Positions 29,290-42,523 of a stretch of 64,000 nucleotides of DNA are shown here, one piece after another. This DNA comes from Nageia nagi. Its lineage: Eukaryota; Pinophyta. The translations under genes were made by a program, and so were the position numbers. How positions within the stretch are numbered: the stretch's first letter is position 1; each line of letters starts with the position of its first letter. The notes below the pieces were generated by a model. That model made no database searches. It saw nothing but the letters and a program-made list of their open reading frames with translations, and was not told the DNA's origin. The DNA lies in the NCBI GenBank assembly GCA_050084985.1, contig JBITNC010000001.1, forward strand, positions 63,240,001 through 63,304,000, in the 5' to 3' direction.

Positions 29290-32200
29290 ATCTGAATAGA
29301 TTATTGACTCTGGTTGCACTAATCACCTATGCTTTGAAAATAAAAAGTTTAAGAAATTTCAGAAGTATAAAAAAAATGCAGTTATGATAAGTGATAACTC
29401 TACCTTTGAAATCCAAGGAATTAGGAGTGTGTTGATTTATGAAAAAATTCTTGATAATGTGTTCTATGTTCTTAAGCTTAGGATGAACCTTCTCTTCGTA
29501 ATCCAAGTTGCTAGAAAAGGGTACTCTTTTGAGTTTAACTCTCAATCCTAATGCATTAAGAAAGGACTTTCCACTTGGGTTAAAGGATCTATGAAAGATA
29601 ACCTCTACATTATGGATCAAGTTCTATCAAAGATGTATCTTACTTCTAGTGTGTGTTCTAAAAGTAACTTTGGCACCATCATTTAGAAAACCTTAAACAC
29701 AAGAGTATTCAAATCATGAAAGACCAATAACTTATGGAAGGTTTGCCTTCAATTTCTCCTTCAGTTGGTCTATGTGAGAAATGCATTCTTGGCAAGATGC
29801 ATAGATAAAAGTTTGAAAAGATAAGGCAACAAGAGCATCTCAACCTTTTTAAATTATGCATTTAGATTTGATGGGTTCATTTTAGACTAAGTCGCTTGGA
29901 GGAGCATCTTATATCTTAACCTTTATTGATGACTTTAGTAGGATGACCTTTGGGTATCTACTTGAGAACAAGGATCAAACTTTAAAAGTTTTAAAGTTTT
30001 TAAATTCTTTGTTGAGAATCAGACTAACCTTAAAATCAAGATGTTAAGATCAAATAATGGGAGAGAATATAGTACCAATGAGTTCAATAACTATTGTACT
30101 AAGTATAGAATTAAAAGGTAGTTTATGATTCTTTACACTCCTCAGTAAAATGATGTTGCTAAAAAGAAAAATAGAACAATCATGGAGATGGTTATATGCA
30201 TGTTGGGTAATTTTCTTAAATTCTTCTAGAGTGAAGCTATGAGCACCACTATTTATACCTTAAATAGGTGTTTTATAAAATTCATTCAGAGTAAAACTCC
30301 TTTTGAAATATGATCAAAAAGAAAATCTAACATTTCTCACCTTAGGGTGTTTGGTTGTAAAGTATTCTCCTACATTGTTTCTAATAAAAGGAAGAAGTTG
30401 GATAAAAAAAGCTAAAAAATACATCTTTATGGATTATTATGGCTAGCATAGAGGCTACAAGCTTTACTCTCCATCCTACAAAGCTATGTTTGTTTCAAGG
30501 GATGTAAAGTTCAATAAACTTTTTGAAGAATCTGCTTCTAATAAATATGTTGATGATCTAGAGGACTCTTTAATTACACTTAGCTAGTTAGATATTGATG
30601 TAGATAATTCACCTCAAGAACAAAATTCTCTAACTCAAAGGGTAAAAAGGAACATACCCTTAAATAAATCATTATTTTTTAATATTGACAACAAGCATGA
30701 GCCCTCAACCTTCAAAGAAGCTTCTAAGCATAAGTGTTGGATGGAAGCCATGAAAGTGGAGTATGAAGTGCTTATGAAAAATAAAACTTAAAACTTGGTT
30801 CCTTATCCTAATGAAAAGAATGTGATTGGTAATAAGTGAATCTACAAGGTTAAATTCAATTTAGTTAGAGATATTAAAAAATACAAGGCAAGGTTAGTAG
30901 CTAAAGGTTTTGCTCAAAAATGCGATGTAGATTATGAGAAAACCTTTGCTTCCATGGTAAAGATGGCTACTGTAAGAGTTATCCTTGCTCTTTTTATAGC
31001 TTAAAAATGAAAAAAAAATTCAACTTAACATCAAAAGTGCATTTCTCAATGGTGACTTAGATATAGAAATCTTCATGAATCAACCAGAAGAGTTTATTAT
31101 GAAAGGTAAAGAGTCCTTTGTGTGCAAGCTAAAAAAGTCATTGTATGGACTTAAGCAAACACCTCAAGCATGGTACAAAAATATTTTAGGATACTTTATA
31201 GACATTAGATTCTCCAAGTGTTTTTCTAACTCTGATCTATATGCACTCAATCAAGAAAAATATGTGGTCTTGATTCTTCTTTATATGGATGATCTTCTAA
31301 TAACTAGGAATAATGATGAAATCATTCAAGAGTGCATATCCAAAATTAAAGTAATGTTTAAAATTATTGATCTTAGTCTCTTGCACTACTATCTTAGAAT
31401 GCAAGTGTAACAATACAAGGATTGTACTTATCTCAATAAATCTAAGTATATATTAGATATCTTATAGAAGTTTGAAATGGAGGAGTGTAGATATGCTATG
31501 ATCTCAGTCTCTTAGAATCACTATTTCTCTAAGCTCTAACTCTTAATTGGTTGATGCTATAGCTTATAGGCAATTAATTGTAGTCTTTTGTAATTTACTA
31601 TATCTAGACCAAATATTACCTTTGCAGTGAATCTGATGGTATGATTCATTCAAAAACCATATGTTGAGCATCTCAATGCTATTAAGTAAATCTTAAGGTA
31701 TGTTGCAGGACTAAGGATTTTGCTCTTAAGTATTCTAAGCTTCCCTCATTTATTTGCTTTGTATTCTTAAATTCTAACTATAGAGGAGATAGAGATGACC
31801 ATAATCAACCTCTACATATTTATTTAACATTGGTTTAGGTGGTATCTCTTAGGCTTCCAAGAAGCAACTTACTATTTCTTTTTCCACCATAGAAGTTGAA
31901 TACCATGCCATGTATGTTGCAACCCAAGAAGCCATTTATCTAAGGCATCTTCTAAAAAAAATTGAATATAAGCAAGGTGGATCATCTTTGATCTCTTTAG
32001 ATAATTATTCAGCTATTTTTTTGGCTAAGAATCTTGTGTTTCATCAAAAAATAAAATATATAAAAATCCACGTCCATTTTATATAAAGAAGATTTTCGAT
32101 GGTTGCATACACTTGGAGTATTGTCCATCCACCTTGAACTCCACTGATTTGTTCACCAAGCCCTCTCAAAAGCTTAGGGATGCTATTATGTTGGTGAAGT
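29290..32200 (+). pseudogene. Copia pol remnant of C1 (protease, integrase, RT, RNase H)
   Basis: Protease motif IIDSGCTNHLCF near 29300. Integrase pieces include FIDDFSRMTFGYL (~29920) and LRSNNGREY (~30045). RT includes [19 protein letters not shown] (~30890) and an open stretch at 31075-31410 with LKKSLYGLKQTPQAWY and YMDD. RNase H includes SKKQLTISFSTIEVEYHAM near 31860. Stops often replace Gln or Trp codons, the usual C-to-T decay. Not functional. Confidence 0.9.
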
Positions 32201-32374
32201 TACCCTAAAGTGGGAGTGAATTTTTAATTCTTATGTTGAATTCTTTTTATGATGATAACTTCACCCCTAGGAGGATTTTATGTTGTATAGTGTTAATTTT
32301 GTTGTACACTTTCATAATAAGTTTGCTCTATGTGAGGAACTTGTATAATTTTTTAAAGCAAAAGATTAGCCAAT

Positions 32375-32580
32375 CTAGCACTATTTAATTATCCATATGT
32401 AAGAAACTCTTATATATCTTTTAGCACTATTTAGTTATCCATATGAAAGAAACTCATATGTGTATGCTCTATTTTGGTCAATCTAGCACTGTTTAGTTAT
32501 CCATGTGTGAGGAACTCTTATGTGTCTTTTGGCATTGTTCAATTATCCATATATGAGGAACTTGTATGTGCATGTTTTAT
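32375..32580 (+). repeat. Diverged short tandem repeat in C1 3' UTR, about four copies
   Basis: AGCACTATTTAGTTATCCAT and GAGGAACTCTTATGTGTC blocks start near 32378, 32422, 32485 and 32531. C2 keeps only about two copies (55470-55560). Confidence 0.7.
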
Positions 32581-33035
32581 TTTGTAATGATAATCAACAC
32601 ATGTTTTATATACAATAGGTGACTATGATTTTTTTAGCATGGCATCTTTGTGATAACTTATAGTGCACCATTGATCAGTTCATGATGGCATTTGTGTGAT
32701 TCATCTATCTTTATTGAGATGAATTAGTCTCATATAAATAATCTTGTTATTTGAGCTACTTATAACTTATAGGTTCCTTTGAGATTGCAGGTTACTTACC
32801 TCAAGTATGCAAACTCCTAAAAACTTTTCATGACTTCCAACTGGATGACTACTTCATGTACATTGAAATCAGTTATGGTTAATGATTATATTTGGCAAAG
32901 TAGTGAATCTCAAACTATATTTTTATTACTTCACAAATATGTAAAACTTTCTCATCTCCATTGTATCTATTTGGAGGAGAACTCTCTTACTTTCTCTTCT
33001 TCTTCTCTCTTACTTGCTCTATCCCAATATTGCAT

Positions 33036-33045
33036 TAAGAGGGAG
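33036..33045 (+). promoter_or_regulatory. Polypurine tract of C1
   Basis: TAAGAGGGAG immediately before the 3' LTR. Confidence 0.8.
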
Positions 33046-33542
33046 TGTTGGAATGTATAATGCATTATTATAAAGGTTTGTATTAAATATTCTATGTAAG
33101 TTAACTAATACTTAAGGGTATCATTTGATACCTTAAGTATTTAAGTTAATATGATAATGTAACTTGTCTTACACTCCATGTCATGAGCATTCCTCTTAGG
33201 TAAAAGGATGTGCATGTCATACTTTTGTACATTGGATAAAAGGATGATCGAAAGAGGAATTTTGGCCTGTAAATAAAAGGCTCTCTCTTTGTGATTACAT
33301 ACCAATTTTGTATTAAAGTTATGCTATAGGATAGTGTTTAGGAGGAAAGAGTAGGAGGATTGTAAGAGTTCATATTTGTTAAGAAGAGAGATTTAGTTAG
33401 TGGATGTACTCCTAGTTGAAGGAACCATTTACATCTTGTATTATCTTTGTGAGATTGCTTTGTGTGATAGTTACATATGAATTGAAAGCTTTCATGTGTT
33501 CTTGGTTGTTTAGAAATTATATTGTTAGTGTTAGTTCCTTCA
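33046..33542 (+). repeat. 3' LTR of C1
   Basis: 497 bp with the same ends as 25112-25608, followed by TSD TAATT. Confidence 0.93.
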
Positions 33543-33547
33543 TAATT

Positions 33548-35300
33548 TACTTTTGTTTCAATTGATTCTTTCAAATCATTAGTTAAATTATTCATGGGAC
33601 AATAAAAACACAACATCAAAGAGTAAAGTACTATTATAGAATTATGTACCATGAGAAAAGGGGGTAATAAAACCCTAGAAAAGTACATTCCAAGGTTTTA
33701 AAAGGTATGGAAATCCATTTGAACCAAATTATATGAATGTAAAATTTGTGCTATATTTAGAGATTCTATCTTATCAATTATCAATTTGCATGCTCCTAGT
33801 AATAAGACTATTGGATTTGGAGTATTGATACAAGAGTTATTGCAAAAATAAAAGTATTAATTGAATTATGTGAGCTCAATTATGCACCTAATTCCTTTAT
33901 CAAAGAAAATATAAGGAAATATGTTAAAAAATAAGAAAAGATAATATGTATGGTTGATAAACCTGCTTCTCCTCCAAAGTTGTAAAGATTTTCAACTACA
34001 AAATATAGAAGGTACACTTTTCCAATTCAACCAAGGTTTATTATGAGGCACCTAATGAAAAGGGGATTATTGTAGCCATTGAAAAAATTAGCATAAGATG
34101 ATAATGTTCCCATGGGGAAATCTAATGTCTATTGCACATATCATGAAAGGAAGGGTCATGCCATGAACTTTTGCAAGGAATTAGAGGTAGCCATATTGGA
34201 TCTTATTACAAAGGAAAGATATCAAATTGATCAAATAGATTCAAATCAAGGAAATATAGTGAATACAATTTTAATGGATAGGGAAGTATGTGGTGGACTA
34301 AGAAGAGGGCATCCAATGCATGCTTCCAATCTTGTTACTGCATAAGTAAGTATCCCACCTGATCCAAAGGCATATAGTATGATTGAGCAATTAATGACTA
34401 ATCATGTAAAGATTAGTATATATGATCTTATATACACATCTAAAACACATAGAGAGATCCTATATGCTTTGTTCAGAAAGGAGACTATCGCTACAATATG
34501 TCTACTACTATGTTTTCTAAAAAAATTAGTCCTATCAAAGAGTGTGATGTTATCTCTTTTTATAAATCTAAAAAGCTTAATAAGAAACTACTTGATGAAT
34601 GTTTAGATTTATATATTACACTCATGATTTATGAATGGAAAAATAAAATAACATTGGTAGATAATGGATCTACTATAAATGTGTGCTCTCATAAGTTTTT
34701 GATCTAACTCTAAGAAAAATGTGTAGAGATCCCTCCATTAAAAGAAGCAACATTCAATATTAGAGCATATGATAGCTCATCTAAGAAACTAGTTGAGATA
34801 TCCACAATTATCGTAACTATAGGGGTAAGGAAAATTACAACTAAGTTTTAAGTTATTGATTGTAAATTATTATATAATTTGTTATTAGGAAGGCCTTGGC
34901 TTCATGATATGGATGCAATTCCATCTAAAGTGCATGGTAGTTGTAATTTGAATATTAAGCTGAGGTCCACCCAATGCTTGGTGATCCAAATCCATATGCA
35001 TTCTATAATGCAGTAGATTTTGAGTAATTTCTAATGACTTGTCCAAGATATGAGATTGAGCCCTTAGAACAAAGTGCACTAGGGGAAAATATAGAAAAAT
35101 AGACTCAGATTACAAAAATAGGAATGGGTACATACAGAATCGAGAACATGGATCTATTTACATCAATTAAAGATTTGATACAACCCAAAATTCTATCTAT
35201 CATCAATGATGTGCAATCCTACCAGAAGGATTCCAATGATGTGAAACTAGTGGAGATAAGGAAAGTGCTTGCTCCATCACATCCGATCACCTAGCCCAAA
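33548..35300 (+). pseudogene. gag (rest) and protease of old Tat
   Basis: Resumes the cut gag; the translation continues to KHNIKE, matching KHNIKKE of the young Tat. At 34112-34345 an open stretch reads CTYHERKGHAMNFCKEL, equivalent to CEYHQTKGHTTNGCISL. The protease site is LVDNGSTINVCS (around 34650), followed by LLGRPWLHDMD near 34885. Interrupted by stops and shifts. An open remnant at 35458-35754 corresponds to the protease-RT linker. Confidence 0.85.
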
Positions 35301-35929
35301 CGAATCAATGGAAAATTGAATGACTACTTAAACTGGTAAACTCTTTCCATCTCCTTTTGTTCATAAGTGCATGGTTCAAAATTACAAGTACATAGGGGGA
35401 GGATTAGGAAAATATAAGCAATGAATGCCTTCCTTTCTTGGTAATTCAAAAGCATAAATGACTAAAAATAGATTGGGTAGTGATAAAAATACCAAACAAA
35501 CATTGGCACCAATAAATTTTGTGAAAGAATGCAACTTGAGTAAATTATCGAATGATATTGATAGAGACTTATGGATTGATGATACTATATCTCTTGAATT
35601 TGATTATTTCAATACTGATGATGACATTTTGGAGTACTTGGGGACATATTCAGAATTACCCAATTCTAATGAAAGGAAAAAATTAAGTTACATCCTCAAT
35701 GAGTATGCTTACTTTGGTCAAGAGGTGAATTTTAGTGAAGTGTTTCAGGTTTAGCCAGTGGATAATGGTACAGATGATATACAAGGATTAGTGGAATTGC
35801 CTTCCTTATTGCAAAAAAAGGATGAGCTCATATTTCCATTTGAATAGTTGGTGAATATCAAGATTGGAACCATTCATGAGAAAATATTGGTGCAAGTTTG
35901 AGCATCCCTCCCTACACCACAACAGGAAA

Positions 35930-38900
35930 GGTACAAAAATAAATTCATTAAACATCATAAAAATTTTGCTTGGTCTTATGATGATATTCCTGGTTTAAAT
36001 CATTTGTTATGCACAACTTACCATTTAAAAAGGGTGCTAAGCCAATTAAGCAAAAGCCAAGAAAAATGCATCCTTCAAAAGCTTTGTTAGTCAAGAAAGA
36101 AATAGAGAAGAATTTGAATCCTAGATTTATTAAATCAATTGATTATTCTAAATAGATGGATAAAATTATTTTTATTTAAAATACAAATGGAGAATTAAGG
36201 ATTAGTATTGATTTCTATGATATCAATAATGCTTATCTTAAAGATGATTTTCAATTGCCCAATATTGATATGATTGTAGATAGTATAGCTAGTCATGATA
36301 CATTGTCTTTCATGGATGGATTTTCTAGTTATAATCAAATATTGATCAATCTAGTTGACAAACATAAGACTATTTTCACTACTCTGTAGGGAAATTTTTA
36401 TTGGAAGGTTATGCCTTTTGGACTGAAAAATGCAAGTGCCACCTACCCAAGGGATATGATCTCAATGTTTCATGAGCACATACATAATTAGTTGAGATGT
36501 ATGTTGATGATATCTTGGTGAAGTCAAAGTAAGGCCAAGATCATTTAGAGCTACTTAAGGAGGTATTCCAAATATTAAAAAGGTACATACTTAGACTTAA
36601 TCCTAAAAAATGTGCTTTTGGTGTTACTTCTAGAAAATTGCTTAGTTTCATGATATCTAAAAGGGGAATTGAAGTAGATCCCAAAAAGGTAAAAGCCATA
36701 ATTAGCATGCCTCCCCCAAAGAATTTAAAGCAATTAAGGAGCCTCCAAGGAAATATTAATTTAGTAAGAATATTTATTTTCCAACTTGGAGATAAGTGTA
36801 GACCCTTTACTGATCTATTGATAAAGGATGATAAATGCCAAAAAGCATTTGAAGATATCAAACAATACTTGCTTAATCCTCCTATCCTAGTGCCTATGAA
36901 CTTCTCAAAACCTGCTTATTTGTATATCTTAGCTACATTGTATGCCTTGGTGGGAATGTTGTGCTAAAAGGATGAAGAAAATAAGGAAAGGGCCATTGAT
37001 TACCTTGCAAGACTCTTGTTGATTATGAGACTAGATATACTCCAATGGAAAAGATTTGATATGGCATTGTATTTGCTACTGAAAAATTGAGGCACTATCT
37101 GTTGTATTACACTATGTTTCTTATTATTCCTATTAATCCATTGAAATATCTTATGGAAAAGTAGCATTTATCAAGCAAGGTTGCAAAATCGCTAATGTTA
37201 TTGTAGGAGTTTGATATAACTATGGTAAATAGAAGTCCATAAAAGGCCAAGCCATTGCATATTTGATAGTTGAGTTCCCTCAAAATAATGAAGTAGTTAT
37301 CCATGAATAATTTTTTGGATGAATATGAGGATGATCCACACCATCAATGATGTGTAGACCTATTATAAGGATGTGAGTGACATGATTTTGATGAGATGTT
37401 GATCATTTATGAATATGTGTGCATCACAAAAGACAAACCTAATGTCTAGATGATGTACTTTGATGGATCCAAATGTTCTTATTGAATAAGGGAAGGTATT
37501 ATCTTGGTTTCTCCTACAAATGAGTTTGATAGATATATTATTTAGAATATCCCACTGACTAATAACAGGTATGTTGATGTGATGGCAAGTGCAGCTTCTC
37601 TTGCACTAATTGAGATTGAGAATGAAGAGACCATTTTGAAAATTTGTAATCTTAGTACACCCTCTTACATTGAAGATATGCATGAAATACAAACATGTTT
37701 TATTGCTAAGAGAATGATTTTCAAAGTTGGTATTTTGACATTTACAATTATTTGAAGCATCAAACAATTCTTGATGATTATGATAGAAATGAAAATACGA
37801 GGTTAAAAAGGACTACTATAAAGTATGTTATTATTGGTGAAGTATTATATAGAAGGTATTTTGATGGTGCTTTATTGAGATGTCTAAAATAGCATGAAAT
37901 AGCTACAGCATTAGAGCAAGCACATGATGGTTTATGTGGAGGTTATTTTCATGAAAAGGAACTTTATACTAAGCTTTTGTGTATTGGTTACTATTGGACC
38001 ACAATGGAGGAAGATTTTAAAGTTCATGTGAAGACTTATTTACATTATCAAAAGCATGCTAATTTAGAAAAATAACCCACTCAAGAGTTAAATTCCATAG
38101 TTTCACCATGGCCATTTGCAACTTGGGACATAGATTTGATTAAGCTCATCAATATTCACTCAAAGGAAGGTCACAAATTTTTCATTACATCCATAGAGTT
38201 CACTACAAAATGAGTTGAGTCAATTCCTATAAAATCACTAAGTCAAGATAAGATCATTGCATTCCTTATTGAAAATATCATCACAAGGTTTGGTGTACCA
38301 CAAATGTTGATCATAGAAAATGGGCCTAATTTCAAAGGTAAGGAGATGAAAGCTTTTTGTAAGAAATTTCATATTGTGTAAACATTTTCTTTAGTTTACT
38401 ATACTTAAGGAAATGGTCAGGCTAAAGCTATTAACAATATCATCAAGAGTATTTTGTCAAAAACTTGGGATAGATATAAATGATATTTGCATGACAAACT
38501 ACCATATGCACTATGGGCATACAAAAAAAGTATCAGAATAGCCACTAGGGAAACACCATTCTCATTGGTATATGAAGATGAAGTTGTAGTACCTTTGGAA
38601 TTAGAGCTCTCTTCTCTAAGGATTTCATTGTAAGGAGATATAGTGGATGAGGATGAAAGAAAATCTAGGTTATAGCAATTAGATTCATTAGATGAGAAGA
38701 GACTCAGAGCAATTGAACATCAGAAGGTATATCAAGAAAAATTGGAAAGAGCATTTGGAAAGAATATAAAGGCAAAAGAGTTCAAAGTGGGACATTTAGT
38801 ATTGAGGTTAAAGGAAAGTTTGAACCAAATTGGTTGGGTCCATTTGTTATAGTGGAATCAATAGGATTAGGAGCCCATAAACTATCATCTATGGATGGAA

Positions 38901-38955
38901 AATAAGAACTCAAGACCTTCAATGCCACCCATCTTAAACATTTCTATGCATAAAA
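35930..38955 (+). pseudogene. pol of old Tat: RT, RNase H, integrase remnants
   Basis: RT pieces: KQKPRKMH (36040), NAYLKDDFQLPNIDMIVDS (~36230), MPFGLKNASATY (~36410), MYVDDILVKSK (~36500), and an open part at 36638-36967 with SKRGIEVDPKKVKAI. RNase H and archaeal RNase H are partly deleted (37440-37620). Integrase retains YWTTMEEDF, a decayed zinc finger, IMENGPNFKG (first Asp changed to Glu) and GNGQAKA (catalytic Glu changed to Lys). It ends with a GPFVI module and HATHLKHFYA. Clearly dead. Confidence 0.88.
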
Positions 38956-39152
38956 ATAGTGGCTATGTACCTTGCAACACACCAAAAATATTGCATAAGG
39001 TACTTGTATCATAGTGTTTTGTTTTCAATTTTTCATTATATTGTACTATTTTCATGCAACTAATGGTGTGTATTACTATCTATGCACTGCTAACTGCATG
39101 GATTTTAAAAAAATAAAAAATAAATGAGAAAAAAAAAAAGATTGATGACAAT

Positions 39153-39530
39153 ATAATGTCTGTGGACCATGGACATAAAATGCAAGGTCATCGATGGCCA
39201 ATAATACAACTAGTGAGAGTTCACTCACTTAAAAGATAAATTGGTAATGCAATCATGAGCAAGATGCTGACATTGGCTCATCCCCAATGGATGATGGAAC
39301 TTGATGTGTATCGATATGATTTTTACTTTGAACCATACAAAGCATAATATCTTTAGGTCATAGACATAAAATGTATGACTGTTAATGGCCATTGATATGG
39401 TTAGTGAGAGTTCACTCACTTGAAAGACAAATCGATGATGCAACTATGAGTAGATTGCTAACATTGACTTATCATAAATGGATGATGCAACTCACTATGT
39501 ATCCAAATCATTTTCATGCAGGGTATATCT
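39153..39530 (+). repeat. About 191-bp tandem repeat, two copies, 3' UTR of old Tat
   Basis: AGTGAGAGTTCACTCACTT recurs at 39212 and 39403, with TAATRTCT...GACATAAAATG before it and ATGGATGATG after it. A 3'-UTR tandem repeat like that of the young Tat, but unrelated in sequence. Confidence 0.75.
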
Positions 39531-40033
39531 AACACCTTTTTGTAGGTATCTACATCATAAAGAAGGGAAAAAAGTATAAATAAATTTACACCATCAGCAA
39601 CATGCTTACTATTCTTGCACTATCAGTAGTGTACATATCAATAGCATTTCATCATAGATAAAGTGACATCTTTTGTATCAATGCATGGATGTAAGAGAAT
39701 TAATTTTCTAAGTATTAGACATAATACAAGAGCCAGATCCATGGTTGAATAGTGCAAGGGGAAAAATAACATCTATTTAGAAATTAGATGTGGAACTATA
39801 AGACTACCTGTAGTAGAGTTCCTTCCAATGCAGAGATATATTTCTTCATTTTTTATCTTGGTTGCACCACTCAAGGAGATTTCTTAGGGAAACCAAGCCA
39901 AAAGTGGGTAGTAAAGGACCCTTAATATAAGCATCATCATCAAGTAGCAGTGCAGCAAAGAGTTCATAGTTCTCAAAAAAAAAATTGTACTTCTTATTTG
40001 CACATGTAATTTCATTGCTTCAAACACACCTCC

Positions 40034-40047
40034 AAAGAGGGGCAAAA
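40034..40047 (+). promoter_or_regulatory. Polypurine tract of old Tat
   Basis: AAAGAGGGGCAAAA next to the 3' LTR. Confidence 0.6.
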
Positions 40048-40048
40048 T

Positions 40049-40687
40049 GTATATACCTAAAAATAAATTATTATTTATTAAATAATTCATTTTATAGCAT
40101 CAATGATATTTATTGTAAAAATGAATTAAAATATACCCAAGGTAATGTAATAAATGTAATGGACCATTATACAATGTAAAGGGGGTAAAATATAAAATAA
40201 GACACCTCAAACAATGTAATGTGCAATGATCCCAAGAATCCAAGAAGGCTAGGATATTGCTATATAAAGACATTAAATTCAATGTAAAAGATGATCATGC
40301 AAAGGCATCAAAAGATTCCAAAAGAGACTTCAACAAATGCAAGATCACTATATCCTACCAACAATGGTGTTTGGTAACACCACCTCTATATAGATCTATT
40401 AAACCCTTCATATTACTTTCGTATACCCTTTTATTTTATTTATCAATATACTTAATTCACACAGCCAATGACATGGTATATTTGGGTCATTGGTTATGTG
40501 TGTCTTTGTGAACATCATGTGATGATTGATGAATGATTTCTCTTATTTTGTGTTTATGCAAATACGATGAAGGTACATTTATTATCATTGTTCATTGGAT
40601 GCCATATTTTGGATATATGCTTTCAATAATATATTGTAAATAAATAGTGCATCAATTTTATTATTTATGCATTATTTGAGGTCTACA
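40049..40687 (+). repeat. 3' LTR of old Tat element
   Basis: 639 bp, TGTATATACC to GTCTACA, followed by AGAGC. Homologous to 23959-24597. Confidence 0.9.
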
Positions 40688-40692
40688 AGAGC

Positions 40693-41466
40693 ATTACAAC
40701 AGTTGTTCACTATAAAACTAAAGGTTGTACATAAAGATATTTACAATAAAGATGTTTGATTTTGCAAATTAAATCATTTCCATTGTAAAAAATTCAATGT
40801 ATTTAGTTGAGTATGTACTCTATGCTATTCAATGTTGTATGTTTGTTGGCAAGCACATACGAGGCATTCCATGGCAATAGGCTGGGAGAGTATTTGGAAC
40901 GCTAGTGAATAGGCACTAAAGAAGTGGAGTGGTGATCTAGGGAGGTAAACATTATATCACCAAATGCAACTTATAGCAGTAGGCAAACCAATTCTATTCT
41001 CATTTACTAACATCCTCACTGAATGCAATGGGAGTGACATGGGGGTAAAACCTTTTGGCAAGTAGGTAGAGTGACTGTGTTAGGTTGATGGCGAAACTTA
41101 GGTATGATACACACTTCTTCCTAGCAAGCTATTAGGCAAGAGGTAATGTGGGTGCTGCATGATAAAATAATTTCTTACTACATACTCAAATACACACTAC
41201 TCTCTCCTCTTTGCTAACACATGGACTATGGGTAGTTCTTTCACAGTTATTGCTCAAACAAACATAACTCTTATCTTCACTATATATCAGATTTTGGGCA
41301 ATCTCCTTCACAATGAATAGTAGTTATACTATGGTTTGGAGGGAGGGAGAGATCAACAAATCTTCTCCTCTCTTTCTCTATCTTGAACATAGAATGTTTG
41401 TGTTTCAATATCTCCTTCTTCTTCACTTATCCAACATAATCACATGCATAATCATCCTTAAGCTAT
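40693..41466. other. Non-coding right part of Y1
   Basis: Matches Y2 62522-63298. The equivalent of the Y2 reading frame at 62664-62903 is interrupted here (around 40850-41060). Confidence 0.7.
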
Positions 41467-41619
41467 GTATTGATTGAGAGTTACATTATCATACAATAAT
41501 GTACCATATCCAATAAACCATAATATCAAAATATAAAACATTAGAATAAATACTAATGTATTTAATAAATATGTAGATACCTAAAGTATCTATTATTAAC
41601 TAATGTATTATTTCTAATA
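41467..41619 (-). repeat. Truncated LTR of Y1
   Basis: About 150 of 210 bp remain, ending TTATTTCTAATA like Y2 63366-63575. The primer-binding site and the inner LTR edge are deleted. Confidence 0.75.
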
Positions 41620-42523
41620 AAGGCATGACCACCTAACAAAATGTAACCCAAGGAGTAATAAAAGTTATCTTATATTTATTTTCCTTTTTTATCCTTATTT
41701 AATTATAGTCAAAAAAACCATCCATGAAAGATAAAATCTCATGGAATGTTATAGAATCTACAATTGTATCAATATTAGGTAGAGGAAAAGTATCTTTTGG
41801 GCATGCCTTGTTAATATCTCTAAAATATATGCAATATCTTATCTCAACATTAGGCTTGGCTACAAGTACAATGTTAGAAATCCATGGAGAAAAATTAATA
41901 GAAAAAATAAAATCAATAGCAAGGTATTTTTCTATTTCTTTCTTAATTGTTAAATCCACCTTATGATGGATTTTTCTATTTTTTTATTGTATGAGTTTAG
42001 CATCATAATTGACAACTAGAATATGAGTGAAAAAATTATAATCTAGACCAAGAATATCATAATAAGACCAACCAAACACATTATAAAAATCTTTCAATAG
42101 TAGGTGATACCTTTCCCTTTCTTCCAAGGTTAACCAAGCTCCTTTGGTGCTTCTTTGGCACCAATGTTTATTTCCACTATTTCTTCACTTAAAAATGATA
42201 TTTTATCTCTAAGTTAGGAAGGCATTAGTAATTCCCCTAGTCTTGCATCCATACTCAGCCATTAGAGACATAAAGAATGAAGTGATGCCACCTAACCTTG
42301 AGCAACATCATCCTAAAAAGGACATGAAATTTTAACTTTTAAATACCTATGTACCTAGAGCTACAACTAAATTTATGAATAATGAAGAAGAAAAGTTTCA
42401 AAGATCAGGAAACAAACCTACAATATCCTCATCATCATTGCAAATATCTTCTCTAAAATAATCCTACTAACACAACATCCATGTAGCTAACCTCTTTTCA
42501 TTGGATTTGGAAAACTCACTCCT
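41620..42523 (-). pseudogene. RT remnant of Z1 (minus-strand Tat element) between Y1 and X2
   Basis: On the minus strand, 41959-41699 is open and reads IKKEIEKYLAIDF, then CIYFRDINKACPKDTFPLP and FHEILSFMDGF, matching the young Tat RT. Y1 interrupts it at the MPFG motif, and X2 cuts the upstream linker. The 42000-42523 part is decayed protease-RT linker. Confidence 0.85.

Larger units (their letters stand above)
25112..33542 (+). mobile_element. Ty1/copia element C1, complete with LTRs, coding region decayed
   Basis: 8,431 bp with 497-bp LTRs and target duplication TAATT on both sides (25107-25111 and 33543-33547). It is inserted in gag of the old Tat element. Features in order: LTR, initiator-Met primer site, ~2.6-kb leader, gag, protease, integrase, RT, RNase H, repeat-bearing 3' UTR, purine tract, LTR. 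I counted about 39 LTR mismatches by eye (~8%). Confidence 0.95.
23959..40687 (+). mobile_element. Old, decayed Tat-lineage element interrupted by copia C1
   Basis: 639-bp LTRs at 23959-24597 and 40049-40687, both ending GTCTACA. The target duplication is GGAGC (left) and AGAGC (right), one mismatch. The Y2 paralogue is uninterrupted at 62517-62521. The internal region holds gag, protease, RT, RNase H and integrase remnants homologous to the young Tat, with many stops. Copia C1 is inserted in gag at 25112-33542. LTRs differ by roughly 10-13% by eye. Confidence 0.92.
17511..41619 (-). mobile_element. Copia-derived element Y, copy 1 (Y1), split by X1 and the old Tat element
   Basis: Three pieces match Y2 (58490-63575) in order: about 17511-18898, 23856-23958 and 40693-41619. 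The inserts between them are X1 with TSD GGTTT and the old Tat element with TSD RGAGC. Y1 has lost about 130 bp spanning its primer-binding site and part of the LTR near 41466. Its flank AAGGC (GCCTT on the minus strand) preserves the target site in the Tat-type RT gene Z. The left part is uncertain because of the putative CACTA end. Confidence 0.75.
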
